Shown here piece by piece: positions 20,716 to 32,042 of a stretch of DNA of 32,417 nt. The stretch's first letter is position 1, and each line of letters starts with the position of its first letter. The notes under the pieces are model-generated. The model searched no databases, was not told the origin of the DNA, and saw only the letters and a list, made by a program, of their open reading frames with translations. The position numbers and the translations under genes are program-made. The stretch comes from Paraglomus occultum (taxonomy: Eukaryota > Glomeromycota > Glomeromycetes > Paraglomerales > Paraglomeraceae). The stretch spans positions 1-32,417 of the forward strand of contig CAJVPJ010000242.1 of NCBI GenBank assembly GCA_910592205.1, given 5' to 3'.

Positions 20716-20732
20716 AAAAAAAAATTTTTTTT
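20716..20732. repeat. A9T8 palindrome, copy 1
   Basis: Nine A followed by eight T, the same composition and order as 24343-24359. Such rigid A/T tracts tend to exclude nucleosomes. Confidence 0.8.
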
Positions 20733-21203
20733 CCCACTTCTCTGGAGTGTATATATGAAATAGATATGTATATATTATCAGTTATAGTATTTTCGTCAAT
20801 ATATATGTATGAAGCTAACGAAGCGAGTTCTGTTGCGTTTATGTGTAAGAGCGAAGTACAAAACTAATCGAAGTTTGTGTGGAAAATGCTGCACCATAAA
20901 AAGTGGGTAGTAGCAATAAATATCCGGGGGTGTATAAACACAAAGGAATGGGGGTGTGCAGAGTATAAATAATAAATAATGCAAGTCAAATTATACGAAT
21001 ATGTGGCCAAAACTAAGACCATGTAGTATAATAATACGCACGTACAAATAATTAATAATCTCTCGACAATTGGCATTGTTTTTTTTTTTTTTTTGCAATA
21101 GATTATTTATTGCGATAATGCGTTCACTATGATTATATGGCACTAATGCTGCGGGAATAATTTCTAGGTCTCTTAAAGTCGATCGATGTTAGTTAGCACG
21201 AGC

Positions 21204-21238
21204 GATATGAGTGATATGGGTGATATGAGTGATGGTTT
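21204..21238. repeat. 9-bp microsatellite-like repeat
   Basis: About 3.5 units of GATATGAGT/GATATGGGT. In one frame it would read DMSDMGDMSDG, within a 39-codon ORF beginning at 21187; there is no other sign of coding. Confidence 0.7.
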
Positions 21239-24200
21239 TGTATTAGAGTATGTGGAAATAATTATCCGGTCAATGATATTAATACACGTATTGATACACC
21301 TATGAATCGTGACGTAACATGTTAACCACATCCATCATATCTCTACCAAACTTAAAAACTTGCGACAATCGATGACGCGGGAAAACGTGTGGTCAAAGAC
21401 AGAAATAAGACCGAGTGTCTATATTGACAACTTTGTTCATAGTAAAGAATATTCCCTAAACTATTAGAGCCGATGTGGCTATGGTTGTGATCTTTTTTAA
21501 TGTTACCAGTGCTCGGGTGTATGTATATTCTTTGTCTATTACACACCCAAGCCACTTTGAACTCTTCATCTTCTCTGATTGGTTAATCTCTGATATCAAG
21601 CTTGCATCCACATCGAGTCTGAAAAGAATAGGGGATTTATGCACTCTTCATACAAAGACGTTTTTTTTTTTTTTGAAATGTCAGACATCTTGGCATTAAT
21701 TCATAGATGAGAGGGAAATAGTGAAAGCTACACAAACACTGTTCGTCGGTTAATTATCACTCAATAGAGAAACTGCTGCGTGACAATAGAGGATAATTGT
21801 AACCACAGTGTCATTAAGCGCACAGTTGGTGTAATTGTGATTATTAAACGATGAATATATATATGTATATGTATATGCGACTATTACAAAACAAAACAGA
21901 TAAGATTGTCTTTGATTATCAATAATTGCCACAATAACAACACATAATTATCATTGTGACTAAAAAAACGAGTGTCAATCTTATTGGGGTTAGCCGTTCG
22001 ATGATACTTAACACAGTAGGATTATTATATCTGTTAAACTTGCATGCAAATCGAACAGGAGTATAAACGTAATAGCGGGGGGCGTATGCAAGTCAGTTTG
22101 TATCGAGTAATGATAATTGACAACCAAGACTTCGGCCTTACCAATTGCCAAACGTAACTTTGCAGTTAAGACTTTTTTTGCAGGGCTCTTTTTCGAATAT
22201 GGACATGAAATAGAGAAAGCTCTGTCAACGATATTAAACAAACAATTATGAACAAGGGTTTCATAAATATGGGAAATAATGTAAAATAATAGTGACTTAA
22301 ACATCGTGCTGTGCTTGTTTGCCTTAAAATAATAACTATTTATTCAATCCACTTTATTGCTTTCAGTCATTGAGTGGGTCCCCTTATCAGTCCAATGTCT
22401 ATCCAAATGAGACAGTCTCAATTATGCCTCTTCCCCCTTTTTTTTTCTTTCGACCACTAATAACGAAGCTTTGTTTGCGGCAAAATGGATGTATAATAAA
22501 GATAGGATTATGATCATTTGACAAGCAAGTTGTTTTATTTCTTCATTGTCAAAACACTGATATAGGAAAAACACAAATAGCAATAGGAATTGCGATATAA
22601 GTCAACAGGTTTATTTGCCTTTCTTCAGAGCTATTCGGTATACATTACAAATACTCACCTTCATCATCAATCCATATTAAGCCTAGTCTATAACATATAC
22701 ATAGTCTCAATGACATCACTGACACCGGTTCAATGTCATACCAAATATAGCACATATTTTCGTAATGAAACATTGCACTAAAATATTAATATGTACATCA
22801 CAAAAAGGGAAAATAGAGGAAATCTAGGGGGTTGACACTACACTCCGTCCAAGGAAGAGAGAGAGGGAGGTGGGAGGTAGGGGAAAATGAGAGAACGGCC
22901 GGCAAGAGAGAGAATGCATGTAAGAATTCATGGATAAAGAATGTCTGCTTCGAGTAACTACAATACAATGTCTTTATTGTTCATTTTACTGTCAATGCTT
23001 TCGACAATGTCTTGACTCCTTTGACAAACATAATACATTGATTTCTCACGTGTGAAATGTCGACTTTTAAAAAGCGCATCTTCAATCATCACAGCTAATT
23101 CCATCTTCTTTTTCTCCCAACATGGAATGTACCCCTAATACCAAATACTTATTCACTACCCACATCCTTCCGTTTCTGACTTGCGTCTGCGCCGTATATG
23201 CCTTAATTTAACTAGACGACTCGAGGAAACCCCCGATTTTCTTAAAATAAATATACGAGTGAAAACAATGGAATAACGGAGAAGAGCGAACAACAGAAAG
23301 AATCTGAAAAGGGGGCACAGAAAGGGTACATCGGCGTTTACGACGTCAAATATATGGTTAGTGGGTATGTATGATAACGTAATTGTTAATCTATCGTATT
23401 ATTGCGGACTAAATTATCATCATATCCCTTGTCTATTGTTCCGACCTAATAACCTGATTTGATGTGTGGCTCTGACTTTATGTCTAGGAAGGGGGAAGTC
23501 TTATTATTTTTCCCCCTACTTTGTATATTGTACCCAGATTCAGCCGGCAAGAAATTTAATACTCTAGCAGAGTTACACTAATTATATTATTAACAAGTTT
23601 ATGCCAAGACGTAATGCAAACTTGTGGTATTTTAACATCAGAAGTCTGTTAGCATTATACGACTACTTAAAATATCCATAATAAAAACTTAGGTCAGAAA
23701 ATAATGCTCTAGTCCTACTAGTAATCGAATGGGTCAATCCCGTGTCATACAATAAAATTTTAGGTTGCATAGTGCACGAGCATTGCTGTAATGCCTAACA
23801 AAAGTTTTGTATTTTTGATTGTATATTCGATTTTAATTAGGCACGGAATTGAAGAAGTGATAAGACAAAATCTGTGTGATTTAACAAGTAATGATTTGGA
23901 ACATATGGTTGCAAACTCAGTTTCATAGACGATAATCTACAATTATAGCAAACGTATCAAAAATATATCGCTTTCTAGTTACTATTGTGTATAAGCTCAA
24001 ATTTTCAAAAAGTCTAACACATGTTAATGTCATAATCAACACTTATATTATGCAATAACACGTTCCAACAAAGTGAGAATGCGCAGGCACACCATTATCT
24101 CGAACTCTTATGGCTAACAATTCTACATGAATGATATTCTGTGTTCTTTTTCATCTCCTTGACACAAGATGGCATGTAAAAGGGGTTAATTATACTTCGC

Positions 24201-24342
24201 GAGAATGCAGATAACAACTTAATCAAACATAGTCTGTCTGTTAGTGTAACATCTATTTCGGCTATAATCGGACCGAAACATCTTTATAGAAGTTCTGCCC
24301 AACTTGTTCTACGAGAAAAGGGGATGTTGGAAAATGGATATT

Positions 24343-24359
24343 AAAAAAAAATTTTTTTT
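24343..24359. repeat. A9T8 palindrome, copy 2
   Basis: Identical tract to 20716-20732, 3.6 kb apart; flanking bases are not clearly related. Confidence 0.8.
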
Positions 24360-26410
24360 GGCACAATTCACAGCATTTAACGATAATGGCCGGGAAAACC
24401 CATTAGGTTTCGTTGTACAACCCTTGTATGGTAAGTCCAGATATTGATGGCGAGTTTTTCGTATCAATGGAGACTATCCCGCTATTAATATTTTAGTAGC
24501 CAATTTTGGCAGAGCACTTACCAATATGTCACACATATACCAGTTTAAACCGGATTCAGCCACCTATGCTTTCCCCTTATTGTAACCTCTTTTGTTCATT
24601 CCTAAATACGTATTCGTAACTATTCTACTATTATACCATTTCATTTGTACTCCAATAATCTTTAATCGATCGCGTTGGATTGATGTGCTGGTTGGGAGAG
24701 TGCTATGTTTAATTCAACGTGTTGTGGCAACACGTCTTATCCATACGAACTGTCGTCTACTCTAAATGCTACAATCGACCAGCACTTTATATAAGAGGTT
24801 GCAATTACAGTAGCCTACCTTGCTTCCATAGGAATATTGAATTATTTTAACGCAATATTTAATAGGTTCTCATTTTTTCTATTAGATGTTTTGGACGTAC
24901 CTGATTCTCGTCAGTATTAAAGTTTGTCTGTTTGCATTATAAAAGTGAAGGCTACTACGGAGATAATTTGACTAGGCATCAACAGGAAACTTTTCAAAAA
25001 ATAAAGTTACAGCATAACAAATATTTATTTGTGCTTAATACTACAAAGCATTTATTGTCAAGTAGGTCATTATCTATCGATCGGTCTTCAGAGAATACTG
25101 CCTGGGTAGAGCAAAGTAATTTATTTGCAACAACAAAATAATAACATTATTTATTACAAACTACTCGAATGCTGTAAATAGCATACAGTACACTCAAAGT
25201 AATAAAAATAACGTTTTAAAAACGAGCAAAATTTTGCATGTATTTTGCTTATGGTACGGTAAATAAGTTTACTTAGCAATTGATGTTACTACCATTGATC
25301 GTAATATTTTCCTGGCCAAAAGTCTCAGTTTCAAACCCATATCACTACTCAATTACTTTGGTATTGCTTTTAATTTGCTGATTGTTTTTTCTCCTTAGCC
25401 TATGATCGAACCAACTGTATTGCGTTAAAAATTTACGGTAAAGCATACAGTTTTATAATATTTGTAGTTATAGTTTACGAGAGATGTATCTACATCATAT
25501 CAACGTTCGCAATACAAAAAACAACATGTAGTGCGTATGCTACTATTTTTGATAATGAAGAATGTTTTCGTAGCGTCCGCCAATTTTAATGCCATATTAT
25601 AGACATATAAACATTCGATTCCGTATTTGTGTCACGCTCAGTTAATGTTGATCGTGACTTTGTCGCGTGTAAAATAGAATAAGAATCTAACAATAGACAG
25701 CTTTAAATGTCTGCATTTTGTGTATCACCCGGAAGTTACATAAACTCGATTACCTCAGACGAGTAATCTTTTGATCCTGTATGAGAATGCGTTGTACGGA
25801 GTAATTGTTCGCTCAACGCGGTTTGCATGTAGCCGATAAATTTCCATCGTCAGCAAAGTATTTCCGTTGCTGTTTATTGTCTAAATTTGGTTTGTGAGAG
25901 CAAAGGCCTACAGCTTTTCTTTAATAAATAGTGGTGTTTTTTATGCAACGTTTTATAAGTTAACGAATGGATCTTATATAAATCATATAAATTCAAAACA
26001 CTTAATTTGGTAAGTCGTTTTTGCTGAAGTAGCCCTCAACTAGTCAGTCATTTGACTATTATCGTACATTAGTTTAATACATACAGTTATATTAATATAG
26101 ACATTTAATTCTATTTCTTCCGCTTCACATTGCTACTATGATTACACAAATTATGGATATCGAACAATTATTGTTCTCAAACTGGCATATCTAGCAGCAA
26201 ATTCTCTAGTCAGCTTCAGAAACAGACTTTTCACAAACAACTAAGCAAATAACCGAATAATATATCAAACTTGTTGCCATTGTTTCAAGTGTCACATTCC
26301 ACTCACCGGCAAACTCATGGAGAAGAAAAAGGAGGAAAAGGCAATGGAGTTGTTTATAACAGCTGTGTTAAAAAAAGATATGTTTGAGAGCGGTCCAGGC
26401 AACCCCAGAG

Positions 26411-26531
26411 GAGAGGCATTCATTTCATCGACAATCATTTCGCCAACAAAATTTCGCCAACATTATTTCGAAGTTATCCTTTTTTGGTAGTTTTTGTCGG
26501 TGAAATAATTGTCGATGAAATGAACCGCCCA
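26411..26531. mobile_element. MITE family 1, complete copy
   Basis: A roughly 120-bp element with inverted arms of about 37 bp: left GGCATTCATTTCATCGACAA (from 26415) and, on the minus strand, GGCGGTTCATTTCATCGACA (from 26529). The arms differ at only a few positions. CCCAGAG stands just outside on both sides (26404-26410 and 26532-26538), extended to an imperfect 8-bp match, which could be a target-site duplication of hAT or related type. There is no coding capacity. Related partial copies lie at 7602 and 15917. Confidence 0.7.
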
Positions 26532-26554
26532 CCCAGAGATATATGTGTTTGTGT

Positions 26555-26695
26555 TGTATGTCAGTTTGGAATTTATGTCCATTCCGAATGTGACATATGT
26601 CAGATTGGAATTTATGTCCGTTCCGAATGGACATATGTCAGATGAGAATTGATGTCCATTCCGATTGACATTATATGTCAAATTGGAATAGGAAA
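26555..26695. repeat. 39-bp tandem repeat, about 3.5 units
   Basis: ATGTCAG/ATGTCAA starts at 26558, 26597, 26635 and 26675, spacing 39, 38 and 40. Each unit contains TGGAATT, ATGTCC and ATTCCGA/GTTCCGA variants, and TTGGAAT versus ATTCCGA gives each unit some dyad symmetry. The array begins within 30 bases of the MITE. Confidence 0.8.
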
Positions 26696-26740
26696 GACAA
26701 ACAGATAACAATGCAACGTTATAAAAGTACTTCGTTAACA

Positions 26741-27043
26741 TTACAATATCAACGCTGATTGCGCATAAACAATTGGGTAACTTGTGGTTGTTACTTGTAT
26801 TACTATTGTATTTATTTTGTAATATACTTGCTTGGGTTCAATGTCGAACTTTTTTGCAGTACTCCTTAAACTATGATTACGTTTTAAATAATGTACAACC
26901 ATTAGTTTCTCGCGAACGCACCAAGAACGACGTACCTTATAATTGAATTGCGCTCTGCGAATGGTGCTCTTGTCATAGTTATTTGATGTAACAAAATTTT
27001 TGATATGGTGCTTTACGCAGTTATGCGTATATACTCCTTCCAT
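26741..27043 (-). pseudogene. Truncated helix-turn-helix protein, pogo/CENP-B-like transposase N-terminus
   Basis: The first ATG is at 27043; the frame is open further upstream. The centre reads VRRSWCVREKLMVVHYLKRN then HSLRSTAKKFDIEPKQVYY. This is the homeodomain-like helix-turn-helix at the start of pogo/Tigger-type transposases and related DNA-binding proteins (pattern RR.W.VREKL.V..Y....HS.R.TAKKF.IEPKQV). After EPKQV the family usually continues with a tryptophan-containing helix; here the sequence turns unrelated and stops. No DDE catalytic domain follows. It is most likely a transposon remnant. A short domesticated DNA-binding protein is the alternative. The tandem repeat and MITE lie immediately downstream. 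Confidence 0.55.
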
Positions 27044-27123
27044 TAAAGTACCTCCCTGATGAAGTACCCGGGTATTATACAATATAGTAAAATTCTGAAA
27101 AAAAATGGGTTACAAAAAACGCA

Positions 27124-27147
27124 AGTCCAAACACGCGGCTTGGACAC
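27124..27147. other. Short hairpin
   Basis: GTCCAA-ACACGCGGC-TTGGAC can form a 6-bp stem with a 9-nt loop in an isolated G+C-rich patch just upstream of the helix-turn-helix remnant. Role unknown; it could be a transposon end. Confidence 0.35.
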
Positions 27148-27640
27148 CTAATTCCCCCATCTATTCTCATGTGGGCCCAGCTAATGTTTAATCTCACAAC
27201 CTGAGCTAATGCTGAAGAAAAATTCTGAAAAATAAATTATTTTTTAATACTTACAAAATAATTTATTCAACAAAATAATTGAAACATTCGATAAGGCGTA
27301 TATTTAATTACCAAATCACTCGACTATAACATAGAATAGCAAAGTTGTTCGATAACCCGTCAGACAATAAACTTTTTTGTGACTTGTAAATAAAAATAAG
27401 CCTGTTTACAAAACAAAAGCAGTTATTTAAAATTATTAACTTTTAGTTAAGCGCATTTATGTCAGTAAAATTGCTTTAACTCTGTTTACTGATTTTTCCA
27501 AAAATCGATTTAATTATTACCAGTTTCTGTGAGAAAATAAGTCTTTGAAACTCAACGACAACCAATTTTGCACTACTGACAAAATAGCATTTTGTTCAGC
27601 AAAAAAAGTACTGAAATTTCCCTACGTTCGACTGAGAATT

Positions 27641-28120
27641 ATGTTCAAAAAATGCAAATCCAATGAACGTAAAAAGGGCGATGGACGTCATCAAAAATTT
27701 ACTTACAACTTGTCAAATTCTATTGGGTAAGTTGTTCGCTATAACAGTACCATTTTGACTGAAAAAAAAAAGATGTAGATAAATTGAAGTAATTCATGAG
27801 TAAGGAGTGGGGACAAAACAGAACAAATCTTATTTGTCTATAAAAGGAGATGTGACTAATTTAGAACACAACTACAAAGGAGAGAACAAATATATTGCAC
27901 ACTTATATGTTTAAAATATTTGCTTAAAGTAAATGTCAACTTTTTTCATTTTTGCAGCAATTACAACTTGAACTTTGTTGATATAGATAATATCAAAATT
28001 CGGTATACTTTTTGCGAAATCGCATTCCACTCTTCTTTAATAACTTCTCAATTTATGAATATCGATAATGAAACGGACGTATTCTTCAATTTTAATACTT
28101 ATGAAGCAAGACGGCTATAA
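27641..28120 (+). CDS. Possible small two-exon gene, unknown function
   Basis: An open frame runs to GG|GTAAGT at 27727 and resumes after TTTTTGCAG at 27957 without breaking frame, ending at TAA 28118-28120. From the ATG at 27641 this gives 82 residues; the frame is open upstream to 27545 (KKVLKFPYVRLRIMF), so a further 5' exon is possible after TTCAG near 27600. Exon 1 is basic (KKCKSNERKKGDGRHQKFTY), exon 2 is neutral to acidic (NYNLNFVDIDNIKIRYTFCE...). I recognise no domain. The strong splice signals at both ends of a frame-preserving intron are the only support. Confidence 0.3.
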
Positions 28121-29134
28121 TATTGATATTCTTAAGCTGATCACGGATTCTGGATAATTTATCCAAATTGACAGTGAGCTCAATCCTCAAATAAAATAGT
28201 TGACATGCCTGACTAACCAGGCAAGAGCCTTATGGTCCACAAGCGGTGAAGTGATTAATGGGTAACGAAAGGAATACCTCATAGTCACACCTCTTGTTCT
28301 AGTCTGTATCTTTAGCACGTTTATGTGTAGCTTGACAATACAGTTTACTCCAAAGCTTCATACGTACAGTAAACAGAGCCCCCTGACTTGAGAAGCAATT
28401 GACTGAGAATGGGATAAAAGAATATGAAAGTATCGCAAAATATAATTAACTATCAAAAGGCTAATCTTGTGTTTAAATGGTTAGAGAAATTCATGTGTTG
28501 TTATAATTTCCTAATTGACAACAAACATTGTTGTCAGTATGCATTTACCTAACTAATACCTGAACAGTCGGATCGGAAGTACTCAGTTTGTATGTCACAC
28601 AAATTGGAATAATAAATAAATAAATAAATTTTTCAAACGCGTACATTAATATGTTTGCAATCTCATTAGTGAAGTCCATTATGTAGACAAATGAACAAAC
28701 GTATATACAATATATTTATTAACAAACTTGGCTCTGTTTATTCTCTGAAGGTACATACTCATGGATTGAATACATTATTTATTATCTGACCAAGTAATCA
28801 AACCGCAAGCAGCTTACGCCTCGAAATAGCACTCGCTCCCCATCATTAACGTGTTAATTTCATGTCCGTCACCCAAGTAGCCGCTTGTTGAGTAACATCT
28901 TCAACCTCAATAATAATCTTGGTGGATTATTTGTAACAACGGTATCGGTTGCCATGTTTAGTGATAGAATCGGTTATCCAGCTAGGGCATGAACGTGGAT
29001 ACTTCGATGAGGCTGGAGATCTTTCTCAGAGAACAGATAAGCTTCAATCCTTGTGCAATGCGGCTTCGTCGACATGTGAATGTAACAATCATTTGATATC
29101 CTCCGTCTAGTAATATAATAATTACGGATGGTTA
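28121..29134. other. Intergenic region
   Basis: A+T-rich with no supported gene, RNA or repeat. Confidence 0.5.
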
Positions 29135-29473
29135 ATGATGAAGTTGATATTATGCGCATCTAATCACGGGATACTAGTGACGAACAAAACGCTTACTTTG
29201 GCATCACTCTCATGTTCTCCTCGTATAAATTTCAGGTTTCTAAATAAACCACAGCATCCACCTGCAAATTCGTCTTCTTCCTCATATATCTCAACGCGTC
29301 GGTTGCTTATCGTGGAGAATCGTTTTACAAGGAAGCCAGTGTTCCTCCGTGGCGTTAACAAAGCTACCGAGCTTTTTCCGGATGCTACTAAAGACGATAT
29401 TTGTAACAGTTTCGCATTATTAATGGAAGACCTAGGTGAATTCGAAAATGTGCCAAGAGTTTCCATGCTTTGA
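29135..29473 (+). CDS. Small hypothetical protein, possibly mitochondrial
   Basis: 112 residues from ATG-ATG at 29135 to TGA. The first half is basic, Ser-rich and hydroxylated (SPRINFRFLNKPQHPPANSS; STRRLLIVENRFTRKPVFLR), which could be a mitochondrial targeting region. The second half is acidic (ATELFPDATKDDICNSFALL, then MEDLGEFENVPRVSML). I recognise no family. A TTTCAG inside at about 29230-29235 could be a splice acceptor, in which case the first residues differ. The complementary strand is also open over 29164-29466 (100 codons), so strand choice is not certain; codon and composition impressions favour plus. Confidence 0.4.
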   Translation: MMKLILCASNHGILVTNKTLTLASLSCSPRINFRFLNKPQHPPANSSSSSYISTRRLLIVENRFTRKPVFLRGVNKATELFPDATKDDICNSFALLMEDLGEFENVPRVSML

Positions 29474-30483
29474 TATCACCTTTGCATGGATGGTCGTAAA
29501 CAATATCTTTTATAATTCGTATGTGCCTCGTGGGAAATGACTCATGACGTCGCGGTTTATTCCGTAACTAGCTTGTTTGTTGTTTTGACCGTATACACTT
29601 CCATGTGTGATCCTTGAACTATGAGGAATGTGATCTGGCGCAAACATTGACAGAGTTAACAGCATGCGTCAACTATACGCATTTATTGATCTAACTTAAT
29701 TTATTTAAGGAATCAATAAATGACAGTTCGATGACGTTTCACGAAAATTACGGGAGTGAATGACGTACGAATATTCGTGTGAGTATTTTTAATCGATCAA
29801 TAAAATAAACTAGTCGTAAACAGACTACTACCTTCTTCAAGGTTCCAGTATCGAAAGATTAAAAGTGTAATAGACGTTTCGTTTATCGATAAATATTAAC
29901 GCATACGACTCAAAACTTGTTATCATGCTTGATTGGCAACTGTCTTAATGCTGACGTAGTAAGGCTAAAATGACAAAGAACAAGCCAAAGTGCACAACGC
30001 CAACTAATTTGCCCTAGGCATCTCACTAACTACTGTTGACACACGAAAGCATCCCCAGTTCGCTAACTGGCTGCAACTTAATCGGAATAAAGGATCAGCT
30101 GATATCTCATATTGTTTGTCTTAATACGATTTAATCGAATATAGCAAAGCATGCAGCTAATAACTATCCCAAGCAACTGACGTATTAATTTAACCTCATA
30201 TGAAAAGCTTTATCACGTGAATGCTTACTACAGCACACTTTAAGCTGCAGTCTGAGATTCACTAATCCGTGAAATAAAAGCAAACAAATAATTTTCGTAA
30301 ACAAATAAACAGTTTATTTGGTGTGTTCGTACTATTTTATTATTTCCCATATTTGCGTTCCGTTTGGTCCACGTCATGTGTGTGAAATTTTAATAACGAG
30401 ATTCAATTGTGCAATTCGTTATCTCGTTCCAAAGTAAAAGAGGTCTCTTGATCAATTTAACCTGAATATGTGGAATTATTAGT
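29474..30483. other. Intergenic region rich in TGACGT motifs
   Basis: No gene seen. See the separate entry for the bZIP-type sites. A CACGTG lies at 30214-30219. Confidence 0.5.
29537..30376. promoter_or_regulatory. Cluster of bZIP/CRE-like sites
   Basis: ATGACTCAT at 29537-29545 overlaps TGACGTCG at 29544-29551. Further TGACGT cores are at 29732, 29761, 29952 and 30178 (plus strand), with ACGTCA at 30371-30376 (minus orientation). ATGACTCAT is the Gcn4/AP-1 palindrome and TGACGT the CRE half-site, both bound by bZIP factors. Binding is inferred. Confidence 0.35.
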
Positions 30484-30765
30484 TCAGATTCGTGGTTTTA
30501 CATTTAACCCAAAGTGGATGTATTTCTTACCGTTACTGTTACTAAAAGTAAGGGTACATTGGTACAAAGTAGCGCAGAATGATGCAACGGTACCTACATC
30601 AAGAATGCGTTGCTCTGCATTTTTAAAGCATGTATCGCATTCTTTCTCCATAGTTTGTTTTTCTGCAAGTTGTGCTACCATTCTTTTCACTCTCAACAAT
30701 GCCTCTGAATTAGGACCTTTATTTTCAAATTCATATGAAAATAATATAGTAGGTAAGACTTTTTC
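30484..30765 (-). other. Open frame of unknown nature, possibly a relic exon
   Basis: A 94-codon open frame on the minus strand, without an ATG near its start, reads ALLRVKRMVAQLAEKQTMEK, ECDTCFKNAEQRILDVGTVA and SFCATLYQCTLTFSN. It has a helical, protein-like composition and a CxxC pair. It may be one exon of a gene or a relic. The plus strand over 30470-30889 is also open (139 codons) but less protein-like. No family recognised. Confidence 0.22.
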
Positions 30766-31142
30766 CCATTACAAAAAGTACATCCGTGGTTATGACAACT
30801 GTTTCGGAAAGCCGATAAGCATAATAATAAACAATTCCCTATCAATGTCGTACAAACAGAAAGATTCAAAATGGACATCGTGTGAATAATATTGCGGTTT
30901 ACATTCGAAAGTTTACTCACGCTTCAAAATAAGTCGTGCTCAATTAAAAGGTTAGCAATGAGAAAAGTTTGAACTCTGTCAGCAGCTATCAAATGCACTC
31001 CGGAACCGGATATTCCGACTTATTGTAGCGCGTTTATAAACCATGAAGGAAACAGGCATTTTATTAAGAGTAATTGCAATCTGACGACTGGAAAGTTTAA
31101 TAACAGAAACAAATTCTGTTTGACAGTAAGGATTATATAGGC

Positions 31143-31640
31143 AGACTGCAACAAAAGCAGACAAAGTGGATACATTCTATTATGAGAAGCTGATTATGTG
31201 GCTGTAAAATTGACCAGTGTGACTGATGACATTTTAAAAAGTAATAATGGTGCTCATTCATAACTTATAAACTTGTTAATTTTAATGTTTACTTTATCGT
31301 ATCAGAATGGGACAAATATAACCATAACATATAACAGGATTGATATTAATATATGATTATTATTATGTCCATGTAAGAAAAAAGAAACTAATTTACATCA
31401 AATCAACTATTACTACGGAACCCAAGAATTACAGCACGATTAAAGAAAGTCAAGCAGAAAATTGTTCTTTATTATTATGTTTTAAAATTAATAATACCCA
31501 AACTCTCCAGGAATATCTAGATAATGAAAAAATTGCTTGTAAAATTTAGCAAGAAGAAAGGAACATTATAAATACTAAACACCAGCACATGATGAACCAG
31601 AAAATTAGAAGCTCTGCCTCCAACAAAGTTCTGCAGGTAA
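31143..31640 (+). pseudogene. Decayed element gene, copy 2 (inverted partner of 1230-1463)
   Basis: Continuing protein-like sequence in shifting frames: QTATKADKVDTFYYEK, then EADYVAVKLTSVTDDILK, NFNVYFIVSEWDKYN, INYYYGTQELQHD, ESQAENCSLLLCFKINNTQT, LQEYLDNEKIACKI, a stop, and QEERNIINTKHQHMMNQKIR. Frameshifts and a stop make it non-functional. The first 220 bases match 1463-1230 read in reverse. No family is recognised; the repeated, broken nature suggests an old mobile element. Confidence 0.5.
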
Positions 31641-32042
31641 TGACTTTATGACTTGGCATTGGGAATGTAGAGTAGTGTGTACATAGGGTAGAATAGCTGT
31701 ACTTGTACGTGGGTATTGGGGACATAAAGTAGTGTGTATGTTGTATGTGTCAGTTTGAGATAATAGTAGGTTAATACTATTAAACAATGTCAAATACATA
31801 TGTGTACTAATGTTATTAATTAAAGGTATTATATTCTTATAAATGAGTTATTGGTGTGTGTTATAATAGTCATTTGGTTCAAGCTTCTAAATAAGACTTG
31901 AAGTCATACGATTCATGATTATCGAACGCGATTTTGTTTGTTAAGTGTAGATCTAATCATGACATCATTGGACATTGACGGAACGGGAATTTAGCAGTTT
32001 AAGGTTAGATAGTAAATGCAATCGTTTTTTCCAGTATTATGC
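31641..32042. other. A+T-rich intergenic region
   Basis: Contains loosely repeated GTAGTGTGTA phrases near 31670 and 31730; no gene. Confidence 0.4.

Larger units (their letters stand above)
20375..26410. other. 6-kb A+T-rich region without supported genes
   Basis: Upstream region of the bHLH gene and beyond. I found no ORF with family features or convincing splice chains. Visible items: two A9T8 palindromes (20716-20732, 24343-24359), T16 at 21079-21094, T14 at 21661-21674, a 9-bp microsatellite near 21204-21238, and a CACGTG at 23047-23052. An exon-like stretch after a TTTCAG at about 22362-22367 reads SLSGSPYQSNVYPNETVSIM, but no partner exon was found. The 69-codon frame at 24932-25141 is unremarkable. 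Confidence 0.5.

Noticed and set aside
22008-22304. 98-codon minus-strand frame with KKSPAKKVLTAKLRLAIGKA
   Set aside because: Basic patch looked protein-like, but the ends are low-complexity and no homologous domain or splice chain was found.
22367-22520. Possible last exon (SLSGSPYQSNVYPNETVSIM...) after a TTTCAG acceptor
   Set aside because: No upstream exon in the correct phase could be found, and the following sequence is a poly-pyrimidine run; kept only as a note.
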